Assembly (NCBI RefSeq): GCF_014646635.1
Contig: NZ_BMNQ01000013.1
Span: 1-55,510 of the forward strand
Direction of reading: 5' to 3'
From: Lentibacillus kapialis
Lineage (GTDB): Bacteria; Bacillota; Bacilli; Bacillales; Amphibacillaceae
Length of the DNA: 55,510 nucleotides
How positions within the stretch are numbered: the stretch's first letter is position 1; every line of letters starts with the position of its first letter. Positions 17,664-27,397 of the stretch are shown here, piece after piece. A program made the position numbers and the translations under genes. The notes beneath the pieces were generated by a model, which was not told where the DNA came from, searched no databases, and saw nothing but the letters and a program-made list of their open reading frames with translations.

Positions 17664-18701
17664 TTGACCGCGACTATTATCAAATACCGAAAAAAGTCAC
17701 ATGCATTATTAAGTTATGAAGCATTGTTTCGGAGAATTATAAAAGAATACCTACGAAAAGAGTCAATTATTGCTTATAAACGGGAAAAAGCAGGTTATGA
17801 TGGCGAACGGAATGTTGACTACAAACTTTCTACGTACCCACATAAGGATTTTTTCGTTTTTCAAGGCATCCGATTAGTAAATCCTCCATTTCACTTTCAA
17901 ATTGACACGCTTATTCTTACAAATAGATTTTTTTGTATTCTTGAAGTAAAAAATAAACAAGGAATATTTAAATATGATTCAAGACAGCAGCAATTAACTC
18001 AGGAAATCAATGGAGAGGTAAACTCCTTCAAGGATCCAATTTTGCAGGCAGAAGCACAAAAAACACATCTAACATCCTGGCTGGAGCGTCATGGTATTTT
18101 TAGTATTCCGATTGAAACCCTTGTTGTCATCGCTTATCCCTCAACCATTATTGAAAATGTAACAAAAGATCCGGATGTTTATAATAAAATCATTCACAAC
18201 GAAAGTCTGCACCAGCGTTTAGATCAATTAAACGCTAAGTATACGAATGAGATGCTTACAAATCCTCGTTTGAAAAAATTGTGCCAAACTTTATTGCACG
18301 AAGATATCCCGCTAAAAGCTAACATATTGCAAGAGCATCCTTTGACGAATGAGCATCTGATAAAAGGAATCACATGTGAAAAATGCTCTCAGCATCCTAT
18401 GAAGCGATTATATAAAAAATGGCAATGTCCAAACTGTTGTGCTGCATCCTTTAATGCTCATGAACAAATTATATTGGACCATTTTCTCCTTCATGGGACT
18501 ACAATCACAAATAAAGAATGCCGGGAACTATTACAGATAAACTCACCTCGAACGGCACGAACCATTTTAACTAATATGGGGCTCCAATTCTCTGGTAAAA
18601 ATAGTGCCAGAAAATACTATTCCCCGAGGATTAATGATTTCCCGCAAAATTCTATATTTCCATTTCATCAAAGCTCCAAAAAAATGCCGGATTCTTACTG
18701 A
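17664..18701 (+). CDS. NERD-domain nuclease-related protein with zinc ribbon
   Basis: A 345-residue protein. The N-terminal NERD domain (~40-165) shows the restriction-endonuclease-like core GER (47-49), QIDTLIL (Asp81) and EVKNK (Glu94, Lys96), so nuclease activity is plausible. Residues 238-258 form a CxxC...CxxC zinc ribbon, and 265-310 look like a winged-helix DNA-binding tail. No signal peptide. The start is TTG 17664 behind AAAAAGGAG. The gene is more AT-rich than its neighbours, breaks the conserved pepF-hem neighbourhood, and is flanked in direct orientation by 20-bp repeat arrays. This suggests an acquired cassette. Its role (DNA processing or defence) is not established. Confidence 0.85.
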   Translation: MTATIIKYRKKSHALLSYEALFRRIIKEYLRKESIIAYKREKAGYDGERNVDYKLSTYPHKDFFVFQGIRLVNPPFHFQIDTLILTNRFFCILEVKNKQGIFKYDSRQQQLTQEINGEVNSFKDPILQAEAQKTHLTSWLERHGIFSIPIETLVVIAYPSTIIENVTKDPDVYNKIIHNESLHQRLDQLNAKYTNEMLTNPRLKKLCQTLLHEDIPLKANILQEHPLTNEHLIKGITCEKCSQHPMKRLYKKWQCPNCCAASFNAHEQIILDHFLLHGTTITNKECRELLQINSPRTARTILTNMGLQFSGKNSARKYYSPRINDFPQNSIFPFHQSSKKMPDSY

Positions 18702-18788
18702 AAAAAGCAATCTATAAGCATATAATCGATTATTTTTTGTACTGATTTCGACTGCTGATATTAGAATTTTTAAACCGAGTTGTCTGCG

Positions 18789-19008
18789 TTCTTCTGCTGA
18801 TGTTCGTGTTCTTCTGCTGATGTCCGGGCGCTTCTGCCGATGTTCGTGTTCTTCTGCTGATGTCCGGGCGCTTCTGCTGATGTTTCCCGCTCTTCTGCTG
18901 ATGTCCGGGCGCTTCTGCTGATGTTTCCGCGCTTCTGCTGATGTCCGGGCGCTTCTGCTGATGTCCGGGCGCTTCTGCTAATGTCCGTGTTCTTCTGCCC
19001 ATATACGC
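18789..19008 (+). repeat. 20-bp tandem repeat array B (~11 units)
   Basis: Same unit and same orientation as array A (CTTCTGCTGATGTCCGGGCG dominant, with GTGTT and TTTCC variants), starting ~90 bases after the NERD gene stop. The last units decay (CTGCTAATG, CTGCCCATAT). 18702-18788 holds nothing else that I can identify. Confidence 0.95.
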
Positions 19009-19042
19009 TCATATGTTCAGATCACGTCCTTACACCAACCAC

Positions 19043-19132
19043 TTAGAAAACTCGGCATTCGCCTCGCCTTATAGCGAATGCCGGAGCGTTTCTTATAAGG
19101 TCACCCATAATTTATACTTTCTGACCTTATAA
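19043..19132 (+). repeat. ~90-bp palindromic repeat, copy 5
   Basis: TTAGAAAACTCGGC to CTGACCTTATAA, with intact hairpin (CGGCATTCGC/GCGAATGCCG) and intact loop-downstream complementarity. It lies between array B and the hemY terminator. Confidence 0.85.
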
Positions 19133-19135
19133 ACA

Positions 19136-19169
19136 AAAATCGGCACCAAACATACAGTTTGATGCCGAT
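19136..19169 (-). terminator. Terminator of the hemEHY operon
   Basis: On the minus strand ATCGGCATCAAA ctgtatg TTTGGTGCCGAT, followed by TTTTTGTTTA, 8 bases after the hemY stop. Confidence 0.85.
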
Positions 19170-19176
19170 CTCAAAA

Positions 19177-20583
19177 CTAGCCACGCAAATATGCCAGTAC
19201 ATCAGCGACCGCTTTTTCCCCCTGACTGATACAGTCCGGGATGCCGACACCTTCATACGAACTGCCGGCTAAAAAAATACCCGGGAGCTTTTGCTGCATA
19301 TTTTGCCGTACATTGGCAATCCGCTCAGTATGCCCCACAGCATACTGCGGCATAGCATTTTTCCAGCGGCTGATAACACTGAATTCAGGCTCCGCTGTTA
19401 TACTCATGGTTTTGCTCAAATCGTTTTGAACAATATCAGTAATTTCATCATCTGATAAATCAACAACAGACTGATCACTTCGCCCACCGACATAGCAGCG
19501 GACGAGTGCCTTGCCTTCTGGTGCAGCATTCGGCCATTTCTTATGTGTCCAGGTACATGCCGTGATTCTGAAATCACTGTTGCGCGATACGACAAATCCG
19601 GTTCCGTCGATATCCTGTTTAATCGCTGATGCATCAAAGGCCATAGTGACATTAGCAACAGAGGTTGCCGGAATATCCCTGAGTTCATCGAAAATATCAT
19701 ACTGGCTGAATAACTTCGGCAATGTATCATGCGGGGTTGCCATTACAACCGCGTCCGCTTTGTAAACCTCGCCATTGCTTAATAAAACATGGTAACCGTG
19801 CTCTTTCTTCTCAACGTGGTCAATGCCGGCGCCAAGTGACACGATATCTCCCAGTGTTTCCTCAAGGCTTTCAACCAAAGTTTCCATTCCATTTTCAAAT
19901 GAGTAAAACATACCCTGCTTTTTCCCGGTTGATTTTCCTTGACTTTTTTTATCCGGCATGGTTTTCTGCAAGCCTTTGAGCAGACTGCGATGTTTCTGTT
20001 CAAGCTGATAAAAATTCGGGAATGTTGCCATGATGCTCATATCATCAAGGTCTCCAGCGTAGATTCCTGACAAAAGTGGCTCAATTAAATTCTCAACCAG
20101 CTCATTACCGAAACGCCGGCGAAAAAAGCCTCCCAGGGACTGATCACCTGTTTTCCCTTTCGACAACACCAGATCCATCCCGGCGCGAAGTTTTCCCGTG
20201 GCTGAAAAAATCCCCGATGATAAAAATGGCCGGACGTTGACAGGCACCCCCATATAAGAACCTTTTGGTATTTTATGCAATTTGTTATGAACCAGAACAT
20301 AGGATTGTCCAGTACCATTTCGGACCAGCTGGTCACTTAACCCAAGTTCCCGCACTAGTTTAATACCAGGCTGTTTACGCGACAAAAATGAATCCGGCCC
20401 CTGCTCAATAACAAATCCATTGCGTCTGGTTGTTTTAATTTTACCACCAAGCCGGTTTCCCGCTTCGACAAGCTTCACTTCATACGGCAAGTCTTTTTCG
20501 TTAATCTCTTTTTGCAAATAGTAGGCAGCGGACAAGCCTGTTATGCCCCCGCCTGCTATCAGTATCTTTTTCATATTATTCAT
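19177..20583 (-). CDS. hemY: Protoporphyrinogen/coproporphyrinogen III oxidase
   Basis: This FAD-dependent oxidase acts late in heme synthesis; in Firmicutes it oxidises coproporphyrinogen III to coproporphyrin III (CgoX). The 468-residue product starts with the dinucleotide-binding motif [17 protein letters not shown] (residues 6-22) and RLGGKIKT, and ends with [19 protein letters not shown], the family C-terminal FAD motif. The ATG overlaps the hemH stop as ATGA. It is the last gene of hemE-hemH-hemY and is followed by a clear terminator. Also named hgo/cgoX in recent usage. Confidence 0.96.
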   Translation of the reverse strand: MNNMKKILIAGGGITGLSAAYYLQKEINEKDLPYEVKLVEAGNRLGGKIKTTRRNGFVIEQGPDSFLSRKQPGIKLVRELGLSDQLVRNGTGQSYVLVHNKLHKIPKGSYMGVPVNVRPFLSSGIFSATGKLRAGMDLVLSKGKTGDQSLGGFFRRRFGNELVENLIEPLLSGIYAGDLDDMSIMATFPNFYQLEQKHRSLLKGLQKTMPDKKSQGKSTGKKQGMFYSFENGMETLVESLEETLGDIVSLGAGIDHVEKKEHGYHVLLSNGEVYKADAVVMATPHDTLPKLFSQYDIFDELRDIPATSVANVTMAFDASAIKQDIDGTGFVVSRNSDFRITACTWTHKKWPNAAPEGKALVRCYVGGRSDQSVVDLSDDEITDIVQNDLSKTMSITAEPEFSVISRWKNAMPQYAVGHTERIANVRQNMQQKLPGIFLAGSSYEGVGIPDCISQGEKAVADVLAYLRG

Positions 20584-21518
20584 TGTACTTCACGCTTCAC
20601 TTTTTTCATGACAACATCAGCAAGTGTGGCAATGAACTGTGGATGGGCGTTTGGCATTTCCGGGCGATGATAATTTGCCCCAAGTTCATCACAGACCACC
20701 TTGCACTCGTAGTCATTGTCATATAATACTTCCAGATGATCGGCAATAAAGCCCACCGGCGCGTAAACAAAGGAACGATAACCTTTCTGTTCATACAGAT
20801 CTCGTGTCAAATCCTGCACATCCGGTCCGAGCCACGGATCAGGGGTATTCCCTTCACTTTGCCAGCCGATCGCGTAATGTTTAATACCGGTCGCCTCAGA
20901 AATCAGACGGGCTGTTTCTTTCAGCTGATCCGGATATGGATCGCCGTCTTGCAAAATTTTTTCCGGGAGACTGTGTGCCGAAACAACGAGAACAGCTTTT
21001 TTCTGCTCTTCCGCGGACATGTCATCATAAACGGTAGTGATTTGATCAGACCAATATTTGATGAACCCCGGCTCATTATACCAGCTTTCAACAGACTCAA
21101 TTGAGATGCCATATTTTGCAGCTGTGTCGTTGGCACGTTTATTATACGATTTGACACTGAACGTGGAATAATGCGGTGCCAGCACAATTGAAACAGCTTC
21201 TTCAATGCCATCATCAGCCATTTTCTGAACTGCGTCTTCAATGAACGGATGGATGTGCTTCAGACCAATATAGGCTCTAAATTCAACATCATCCTGTTGT
21301 GCATTCAATTTTTCCTCCAGTGCTTTGGTCTGTTCTTCCGTGATTCTTGCAAGTGGGGAAATGCCGCCGATTGCTTTATAGCGGTCTTTCAAATCCTGCA
21401 ATGCTTCTTCAGATGGCCTTTTTCCGTGGCGAATATCAGTGTAATACGGTTCAATGTCTTCTTCCTTGTAAGGCGTTCCGTATGCCATCACCAGCAATCC
21501 TAATTTTTTCTTTCCCAT
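20580..21518 (-). CDS. hemH: Ferrochelatase (coproporphyrin type)
   Basis: The enzyme inserts Fe2+ into (copro)porphyrin. The 312-residue product begins [24 protein letters not shown] and has the active-site histidine in [10 protein letters not shown] and the glutamate region [16 protein letters not shown]. This is the soluble, monomeric Gram-positive type. The ATG at 21518 is chosen because GAGGTG lies six bases upstream; an in-frame GTG at 21527 would sit inside that ribosome site. It is coupled to hemY by a 4-base overlap and lies 24 bases after hemE. Confidence 0.96.
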   Translation of the reverse strand: MGKKKLGLLVMAYGTPYKEEDIEPYYTDIRHGKRPSEEALQDLKDRYKAIGGISPLARITEEQTKALEEKLNAQQDDVEFRAYIGLKHIHPFIEDAVQKMADDGIEEAVSIVLAPHYSTFSVKSYNKRANDTAAKYGISIESVESWYNEPGFIKYWSDQITTVYDDMSAEEQKKAVLVVSAHSLPEKILQDGDPYPDQLKETARLISEATGIKHYAIGWQSEGNTPDPWLGPDVQDLTRDLYEQKGYRSFVYAPVGFIADHLEVLYDNDYECKVVCDELGANYHRPEMPNAHPQFIATLADVVMKKVKREVQ

Positions 21519-21542
21519 TTGTAACACCTCATCAGTTTCAAT

Positions 21543-22577
21543 TTATCGCTTGGAATACGTATGAATAAGCTCGGTCAATTTTTTAAGTGTTTCCGGTTTT
21601 ATGTCCGGCGTTACACCGTGACCAAGATTAAACACGTGTCCCCCCTGCTCCATACTCTCGTCCAAAATAGCTTTTGTTTTCATCTCAATCATCTCCCAGT
21701 CTGCAAGCAATACTGTCGGATCAAGATTGCCCTGCAATATCTTTGTGACTCCCATTTGCCTTGCTTCAAAAATAGAGGTACGCCAGTCAAGACCGATGAC
21801 ATCAACGGGTAAATCATTCCATTCCAGCAGTAGATGCCGGGCTCCAACACCAAACACGATCAATGGCACATTTTCTGGTCGGAGTTCTGAGAAAATCCGG
21901 TTCATGATCGGCTTGATATAATAACGGTAATCTTCAACATTCAAAGCGCCAACCCATGAATCAAAAATTTGAACAGCGAGGGCGCCAGCTTGAATTTGAG
22001 CCTTTACATAAGCAACTGTCATATCCCCCAGTTTATCCATCAAGGCAAACCAAGCTTCCGGCTGACTGTACATGAATGCTTTGGTTTTACTGTAATTTTT
22101 GGATGGTCCGCCTTCAATCATATAGCTGGCCAATGTGAACGGGGCCCCGCTGAAGCCGATTAACGGCACATCCAGCTGTTCTTTTGTTAAAAGACGGATT
22201 GTATCAAGTACATACGGCACATCTGCTTCCGGATTAATCATACCCAGCCGTTCTATATCCTGAACACTCATGATCGGGTTATCAATCACCGGCCCGACAC
22301 CTTTTTTAATTTCCACATCTACACCAAGTGATGGCAAGGGTGACATGATGTCCTTATATAAAATAGCAGCATCCACGCCGTAGTGTTCTACTGGAAGACG
22401 TGTCACATAGGCACACAACTCCGGCTGATGCGTAATTTCAAATAAGGAGTATTTTTCCTTCAGTTTGCGGTATTCTTCCTGCGACCTTCCTGCCTGACGC
22501 ATATACCATGCAGGTGTATAATCCGTCTTTTCTCCGTTGTATGCTTTTAAGATTGTATCATTAAATGTATTCGTCAC
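21543..22577 (-). CDS. hemE: Uroporphyrinogen decarboxylase
   Basis: It decarboxylates uroporphyrinogen III to coproporphyrinogen III. The 344-residue product has the N-terminal signature [18 protein letters not shown] and the second family region around [15 protein letters not shown], and ends in [15 protein letters not shown]. The start is GTG 22577 after AAAGGGTGAAG. It is first in the hemE-hemH-hemY operon, and the order matches B. subtilis. The 145 bases between it and pbpF should contain the operon promoter; I could not assign one with confidence. Confidence 0.97.
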   Translation of the reverse strand: MTNTFNDTILKAYNGEKTDYTPAWYMRQAGRSQEEYRKLKEKYSLFEITHQPELCAYVTRLPVEHYGVDAAILYKDIMSPLPSLGVDVEIKKGVGPVIDNPIMSVQDIERLGMINPEADVPYVLDTIRLLTKEQLDVPLIGFSGAPFTLASYMIEGGPSKNYSKTKAFMYSQPEAWFALMDKLGDMTVAYVKAQIQAGALAVQIFDSWVGALNVEDYRYYIKPIMNRIFSELRPENVPLIVFGVGARHLLLEWNDLPVDVIGLDWRTSIFEARQMGVTKILQGNLDPTVLLADWEMIEMKTKAILDESMEQGGHVFNLGHGVTPDIKPETLKKLTELIHTYSKR

Positions 22578-22722
22578 TTACTTCACCCTTTTTCATTACG
22601 TAAGCACAATTGCCTAACTTTAACTATAGCGATTTTTCGTTTCATTGTATAGAAAACACCGGTGATTGTCATCAATTTGTCTAAATTAGAACTCACTCAC
22701 ACCCTTACTGTCAGCATGACCA

Positions 22723-24852
22723 TCACCTGGATAATTCAACCGTGTTTGATTTCTGCCCCTCCATTTTGGTCAACGGATCATACGGCACGACATAATACCG
22801 TGATGAGCCGAAAATTTGGAAACGTTTAACCGTATATTCATTAGTACCTTCGACTTCACCAATCCGTTCGTCCATACCCTCCTTTTCCTGGTAAATATGA
22901 TAAACAATTCGTTCATCTTCAGATTTTGTCCATTCGAGACTACCACTAAATAAGGAGAAACCGCCAAGCGAATAATTGCCATGCAATGTAATGTCTTCCG
23001 GCAAATCAATTGGTTTCGGCAACGCTGCTACATTGTCCGGCTTTGTAAAGGAAGCAGCCAGATCTTTTCCGCTATCAATTTCTGTTAAAATATCTTTCGT
23101 CAACTTAGTCGGCATCTCACTTCCCGCTGTCAAGTAATGATTTTCATCAGACGTATCGTATCCCATCCAGGCTGCACTGACATATTCCGGTGTGTATCCG
23201 ACAAACCATGCATCCTTCACCGCCCCTTCAACATGCGGGTGCTGGGTCGAACCGGTTTTGCCGGCCAATGCATGTGAATACGCACCCGCCTGGCCGGTTC
23301 CATCTGTGACAACGCCGGATAATATCTCAGTCATGTTCCAGGCTACTTGCGGGCTGAACACTTCAGTCGTTTTCGCTTCTGCCTGATGAATAATTTCACC
23401 TTCCTTATTAATAATCCGGTCAATAGCAAGCGCTTCGATTGTTTCTCCCCCATGTGCAAATGCCCGGTAGCTTTGTGCCATTTGTAAAGGGGTCACACCT
23501 TCTGATAAGCCTCCCAGCGCAATAGCCAATCCCTTATCATCAATCGGCATGTCCAATTTAGTCAAATACTCCTTCGCATAAGAAACGCCTATTTCATTTA
23601 ACAGCCATACAGACGGCGCATTTTTCGATTTAACCAGTGCTTCATAAACTGAAACAGCACCAGCATAACGGTTATCATAATTCGTAGCCGTATAGCCGTC
23701 TATTTCCATTTTTTGATCAGGAATCAACGTATACGGCTGATAAGTCTCCTGCATCATGGCAGGTCCATAAACAGCGATTGGTTTCATAGTCGACCCCGGC
23801 TGTCGATTCAGCGTCACTCGGTTCAAATTGCCTATTTTGTAATCCCTGCCTCCGATGGCAGCTGCAATTTTTCCCGAATTCTGTTCAAGCATCACGAATG
23901 CGCCTTCAGCCTCGTCAGTATTTCCCGGGAAATACGACCCATTCCGAAATTTTTCGCTCGCAGCCTGCTGGATCTCAGGGTCGATGTTAGCAACGATATC
24001 ATAGCCGCCCCGCTGCAATTCTTCTGTCGAGAGCTGATATTCATCTGCCGCTTCTTTTATGACAAGGTCGATATAGCTTGCGGCCCACGGCTTTGGCTTA
24101 TATTCCTGCACATCCAGTCCAAGTGGATTGCTTTGCGCTTTCAGACGCTGCTCGGTTGAAATAACACCCAGCCCCTCCATTGCCTGCAAAACAATATCCC
24201 GTCGATCCTCCGCTTTTTCAGGATGGTCAATTGGAGAATAACCGTTCGGCGCTTTCGCCATCCCTGCCAGCATGGCTCCCTCTGTTAAAGATAATGCCTT
24301 AGCAGATTTATTAAAAAAGTGCCGGGATGCCATTTCAACACCGTACACACCTTCACCAAAATAGATTTCGTTTAAATACAATTCCAGAATGTCTTTTTTG
24401 GTTAAGGTACGTTCCAAGTGAATGGCCGCCATCACCTCTTTGGTTTTGCGCAGCCATGTTTTATCATTGGTCAGAAACAAATTTTTCGCGAGCTGCTGGG
24501 TGATCGTGCTGGCACCTTCCACCTTTGCCATTGCCACAATATCCCGATAAACAGCACGGGCAACTGAAAAGAAGTCAACTCCCGAATGTTCATAAAAACG
24601 CTTGTCCTCCACAGCTATAAATGCTTTTTGAACATGTTCAGGAATGCTATCAAGCGAAACAGGTATCCTATTTTCTTCATATAACTTACCAATGGTCACT
24701 CCATCATTTGTTTCAATCGTCGTTGTGGCATCAAGAATCATGTCTTCCTCATCTGCAACCAGCCGGCCTCCAAATATAATGACAACATAGCCGATAATGG
24801 CAAGTCCCAGAATGAAAGTTAATGACAGCAACAGCCATTTTAACTTTTTCAT
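22723..24852 (-). CDS. pbpF: Bifunctional penicillin-binding protein (PbpF-like, class A)
   Basis: A membrane-anchored peptidoglycan synthase with a GT51 glycosyltransferase (EDKRFYEHSGVD near residue 82 and EGASTITQQLAKN) and a transpeptidase with STMK (354-357), SKN (409-411) and KTGS (532-535). One N-terminal membrane segment (~5-27) and a C-terminal fibronectin-like tail. The start is taken at ATG 24852 (MKKLKWLLL) with GAGGTG upstream; the frame is open to 24897. Its position beside hemEHY and hmoB matches pbpF of B. subtilis. It is probably transcribed separately from hem. Confidence 0.93.
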   Translation of the reverse strand: MKKLKWLLLSLTFILGLAIIGYVVIIFGGRLVADEEDMILDATTTIETNDGVTIGKLYEENRIPVSLDSIPEHVQKAFIAVEDKRFYEHSGVDFFSVARAVYRDIVAMAKVEGASTITQQLAKNLFLTNDKTWLRKTKEVMAAIHLERTLTKKDILELYLNEIYFGEGVYGVEMASRHFFNKSAKALSLTEGAMLAGMAKAPNGYSPIDHPEKAEDRRDIVLQAMEGLGVISTEQRLKAQSNPLGLDVQEYKPKPWAASYIDLVIKEAADEYQLSTEELQRGGYDIVANIDPEIQQAASEKFRNGSYFPGNTDEAEGAFVMLEQNSGKIAAAIGGRDYKIGNLNRVTLNRQPGSTMKPIAVYGPAMMQETYQPYTLIPDQKMEIDGYTATNYDNRYAGAVSVYEALVKSKNAPSVWLLNEIGVSYAKEYLTKLDMPIDDKGLAIALGGLSEGVTPLQMAQSYRAFAHGGETIEALAIDRIINKEGEIIHQAEAKTTEVFSPQVAWNMTEILSGVVTDGTGQAGAYSHALAGKTGSTQHPHVEGAVKDAWFVGYTPEYVSAAWMGYDTSDENHYLTAGSEMPTKLTKDILTEIDSGKDLAASFTKPDNVAALPKPIDLPEDITLHGNYSLGGFSLFSGSLEWTKSEDERIVYHIYQEKEGMDERIGEVEGTNEYTVKRFQIFGSSRYYVVPYDPLTKMEGQKSNTVELSR

Positions 24853-24925
24853 CTTATGTGAATTCACCTCGAAATCAGTATACGACAATTTCTGCAATGA
24901 CGAAAGAATTGTACTTACTATTAAT

Positions 24926-24940
24926 TGATAATTATTGTAA
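24926..24940. promoter_or_regulatory. Candidate Fur-type 7-1-7 box
   Basis: TGATAAT-T-ATTGTAA agrees with the Fur half-sites TGATAAT/ATTATCA at 12 of 14 positions. It lies between the divergent pbpF and hmoB genes, a sensible place for iron control of a heme-degrading enzyme. AT-rich sequence makes chance matches likely. Confidence 0.3.
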
Positions 24941-25052
24941 TCTGATATTTTTTAGCTGTATGCAAGAACCTGTCTAAAAGTACAAGGACTAACCTATAAA
25001 TAAAGCGGGTATGGTAAAATAGTGACACAAAATTTGTTAGGGGGTTGCGAAA

Positions 25053-25553
25053 ATGAATGTGTTTATGACAAAAGGAACATTCGACTTTTTGAAAAAGCTA
25101 CCGGAAAAACATACGACCATTGACTTTTACTTTATGCGTGAAAGCGGCAGTACGTTAGTTTATTACGAAAATGAGGAAAAAAATATCTTTGCTTCAGGCA
25201 AAGAATATGAAACGGTTTCCCAAAGCGGTACTTTACACGAAAGCGGTTATGTTGTCATGAACAATATTCCGGTAGCCGATGATGGCATGGCAACATTTGA
25301 AGACAAATTCAAACAAAACCAGCAAAGTGTGGCATCCATGCCCGGTTTTCAAGCGTTCCGATTACTCCGGCCTAAAAAAGGCAACACTTATGTTGTCATG
25401 ACACAGTGGAGGTCGGAAACTGATTTTGAAAACTGGAAGAACTCAGATCAATTTAAACAGGCACACAAAGACGGCGGTGACGTTAAACCACCCGCATACT
25501 TTCTGGACAGACCATTTGTAACAACGTATCACATGGTTGATATGGATGAATGA
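25053..25553 (+). CDS. hmoB: Heme-degrading monooxygenase HmoB (YhgC)
   Basis: HmoB is an antibiotic-biosynthesis-monooxygenase-fold (IsdG-like) enzyme that opens heme and releases iron. The 166-residue product ends with the ABM domain (~65-160): VVMNNIPVADDGMATFEDKF, ASMPGFQAFRLLRPKKGNTY and MTQWRSETDFENWKNS, with a C-terminal AHK histidine. The N-terminal ~60 residues form the additional domain of HmoB rather than HmoA. The ATG follows AGGGGGTTGCG, and an extended -10 (TGGTAAAAT) lies near 25010. Its place opposite pbpF matches B. subtilis. Confidence 0.9.
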   Translation: MNVFMTKGTFDFLKKLPEKHTTIDFYFMRESGSTLVYYENEEKNIFASGKEYETVSQSGTLHESGYVVMNNIPVADDGMATFEDKFKQNQQSVASMPGFQAFRLLRPKKGNTYVVMTQWRSETDFENWKNSDQFKQAHKDGGDVKPPAYFLDRPFVTTYHMVDMDE

Positions 25554-25621
25554 GGAGTGAGCTTTTAAGTGCTCAACACGCATGGTAGGTGAAAGCATGC
25601 CTGTTAATGCGTATATGGCGT

Positions 25622-25710
25622 TTAGAAAAACTCGGCATTCGCCTCGTCTTATAGTGAATGCCGAAGCTTTTTTATAAGGTCATCCATCATTTATACTTTC
25701 TGACGTTATT
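25622..25710 (+). repeat. ~90-bp palindromic repeat, copy 6
   Basis: TTAGAAAAACTCGG to CTGACGTTAT between the convergent hmoB and thioredoxin-like genes. The stem has one change (GTGAATGCCG). Confidence 0.85.
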
Positions 25711-25736
25711 AATAAAACGACTTTCGTCCAAGGCAC

Positions 25737-26246
25737 CTAGTTTGCTTGTTCATCGCTGCTTCCTGAGTCGTCAGTGGCATACTCATTGAAAAACGCCCGG
25801 AATATGTCATCTGACTGTGCCCCGTTCACACGGTCAACTTCTTCACCATTTTCAAAGTATACGAGTGTTGGTGTACTCTCAATTCCATATGTTCTCCAGG
25901 CAGATTCAAATTCCAGCAGATTCAATTTTTTCATATCGACTCCCATGTCTTCCACAATCGGTATAAGCCGCGGGGTTAGCTCCTGACAGTGCGGACATGT
26001 CGGATCATAGTAATAAACCATCATATCTTCACCGTTGTCCAGTTTTGTTTGCAATTCATCCGGCAAAATCTGATTCTGGTAGTTGGGATTATCCAGCTGA
26101 TCGATCGTAGCCTGGTGCAGGTCATCTGTACCGTACGGGTTATCACCATCACCGGTTGCCTGTTGATTTTTATAATCAATTACAAAATAAAGCGCGGCAA
26201 ATAATACAACAATCGAACCTACAATAATCAGCATTTTTTTCTTCAT
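25737..26246 (-). CDS. Membrane-anchored thioredoxin-like thiol-disulfide oxidoreductase
   Basis: A 169-residue protein with an N-terminal membrane anchor (residues 4-23) and an extracytoplasmic thioredoxin fold. The active site is Cys84-Pro-His-Cys87 (DPTCPHCQEL), a DsbA-type dipeptide, and the cis-proline lies in IESTPTLVYFENG. Its start codon follows the stop of the DsbB-like gene without a gap, so they are translationally coupled and probably partner proteins for disulfide formation outside the membrane. It could be named BdbA/BdbD-like; the exact ortholog is unclear. Confidence 0.88.
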   Translation of the reverse strand: MKKKMLIIVGSIVVLFAALYFVIDYKNQQATGDGDNPYGTDDLHQATIDQLDNPNYQNQILPDELQTKLDNGEDMMVYYYDPTCPHCQELTPRLIPIVEDMGVDMKKLNLLEFESAWRTYGIESTPTLVYFENGEEVDRVNGAQSDDIFRAFFNEYATDDSGSSDEQAN

Positions 26247-26675
26247 TCATTCATTCCTCCCGCGATTTTTAAACAGCATGATATGCATTACAAAGATAAT
26301 GATAAAAGCGATACCCGCTAAAAATGGTATCGTGACAAAACCAAGGTAATTCACATATTCTGTATTACAGGGAACAGCTCCACATGAACCCCCGGCTTCC
26401 TGCAGAGCCGGCAATTTTTGCACCAAATAATGATATAGCGAGACAAACATGCCGATACCACTATGAATTATGCCCGGCAGCGCAATGGATGAATCCTTTT
26501 TAAAAAGAGCCGCTCCATAGATAACAACGAGCGGATACATAAAAATCCGTTGTATCCAGCACAGTTCACACGGGACATAGCCCAAAATTTCTGAGAAAAA
26601 CAGACTGCCCAATGTGGCAATAAGTGACTGAACCCATATTATCATAAGCAATGTCTCATTTTTTGTGTTCTCCAT
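26247..26675 (-). CDS. bdbC: DsbB-family disulfide oxidoreductase (BdbC-like)
   Basis: A 142-residue membrane protein with four hydrophobic segments. It holds the quinone-side pair Cys36-x-x-Cys39 in PCELCWIQR and a second extracellular pair in GSCGAVPCNTEY (about 97 and 102). It would reoxidise the DsbA-like partner and pass electrons to quinone. The downstream thioredoxin-like gene starts directly after its TGA, and the ribosome site GGGAGGA for that gene lies inside this one. BdbC versus BdbB cannot be settled from sequence alone. Confidence 0.88.
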   Translation of the reverse strand: MENTKNETLLMIIWVQSLIATLGSLFFSEILGYVPCELCWIQRIFMYPLVVIYGAALFKKDSSIALPGIIHSGIGMFVSLYHYLVQKLPALQEAGGSCGAVPCNTEYVNYLGFVTIPFLAGIAFIIIFVMHIMLFKNRGRNE

Positions 26676-26755
26676 ATGGACGTCCTCTCATATCATGTTC
26701 TTCCGTATTATACAGGTAATCCAAACGAATAATCAAAAAGGAAGTCTCTCATGTG

Positions 26756-27397
26756 CTAACTATTGCCTTTTAATAAGGCATTTTTGTGAACATATACAGC
26801 AGCCTGTGTCCTGTCGTGGACCTCCAGTTTGGACAAAGCATTGCTTACATGTGTTTTGACGGTTTTTATTCCGATATACAATTTATCACTTATTTCCTGG
26901 TTTGTCAGCCCATCACCGATACATAGAAGTACTTCAAGTTCGCGCTGGGTTAATTCTTCATGCGGCTTCTTTTCTTCGCTGCGAAAACGAGACATCATTT
27001 TCCCGGCAACCTTTGGCTCAATCACGTTTTCGCCTTTGACAGCTTTTTTGATGGCATCGGTGATTTCAGAAGCGGAGGCTGTTTTCAGGAGATAACTGAA
27101 CGCACCACTTTCCAATGCGGGAAATACCTGGTCATCATCATAGAAACTTGTCAAAATAATAATTTTACATGCGGGAAGCTGCTTCATAACCTTTTCTGTC
27201 GCATCAATTCCACTGCCATTTTCCATCATTAAATCCATCAGAACCACATCAGGCCTGGTACTTAAAATAACTTCGGTTCCCTCGTGTCCTCCCGAAGCCT
27301 CACCAACAACATCTATTTCGCCCTCAGTCTGCAAATAAGCCACAATTCCTTTTCGTACAACTTCATGATCATCAACAACGACAACCCGGATCATCAT
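26756..27397 (-). CDS. liaR: NarL/LuxR-type response regulator, LiaR-like
   Basis: The output regulator of a cell-envelope stress two-component system. It is a 213-residue protein: receiver domain with the phosphorylation site Asp55 in DVVLMDLMMENGSG, and a C-terminal LuxR HTH (LTQRELEVLLCIGDGLTNQE, then KTVKTHVSNAL). The ATG overlaps the liaS stop as ATGA. A second Met at 27394 is better spaced from GGGGGAAG. The liaF-liaS-liaR order supports LiaR/VraR identity. No liaIH or liaG genes are present in the window. Confidence 0.9.
   Translation of the reverse strand: MMIRVVVVDDHEVVRKGIVAYLQTEGEIDVVGEASGGHEGTEVILSTRPDVVLMDLMMENGSGIDATEKVMKQLPACKIIILTSFYDDDQVFPALESGAFSYLLKTASASEITDAIKKAVKGENVIEPKVAGKMMSRFRSEEKKPHEELTQRELEVLLCIGDGLTNQEISDKLYIGIKTVKTHVSNALSKLEVHDRTQAAVYVHKNALLKGNS

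Noticed and set aside
17096-19008. 20-bp arrays as CRISPR, or as a repeat protein (AEAPGHQQK-type peptides on the minus strand)
   Set aside because: Units are contiguous with no spacers and no cas genes are near. The 20-base period changes frame every unit, several frames are open at once and no ribosome site precedes them.
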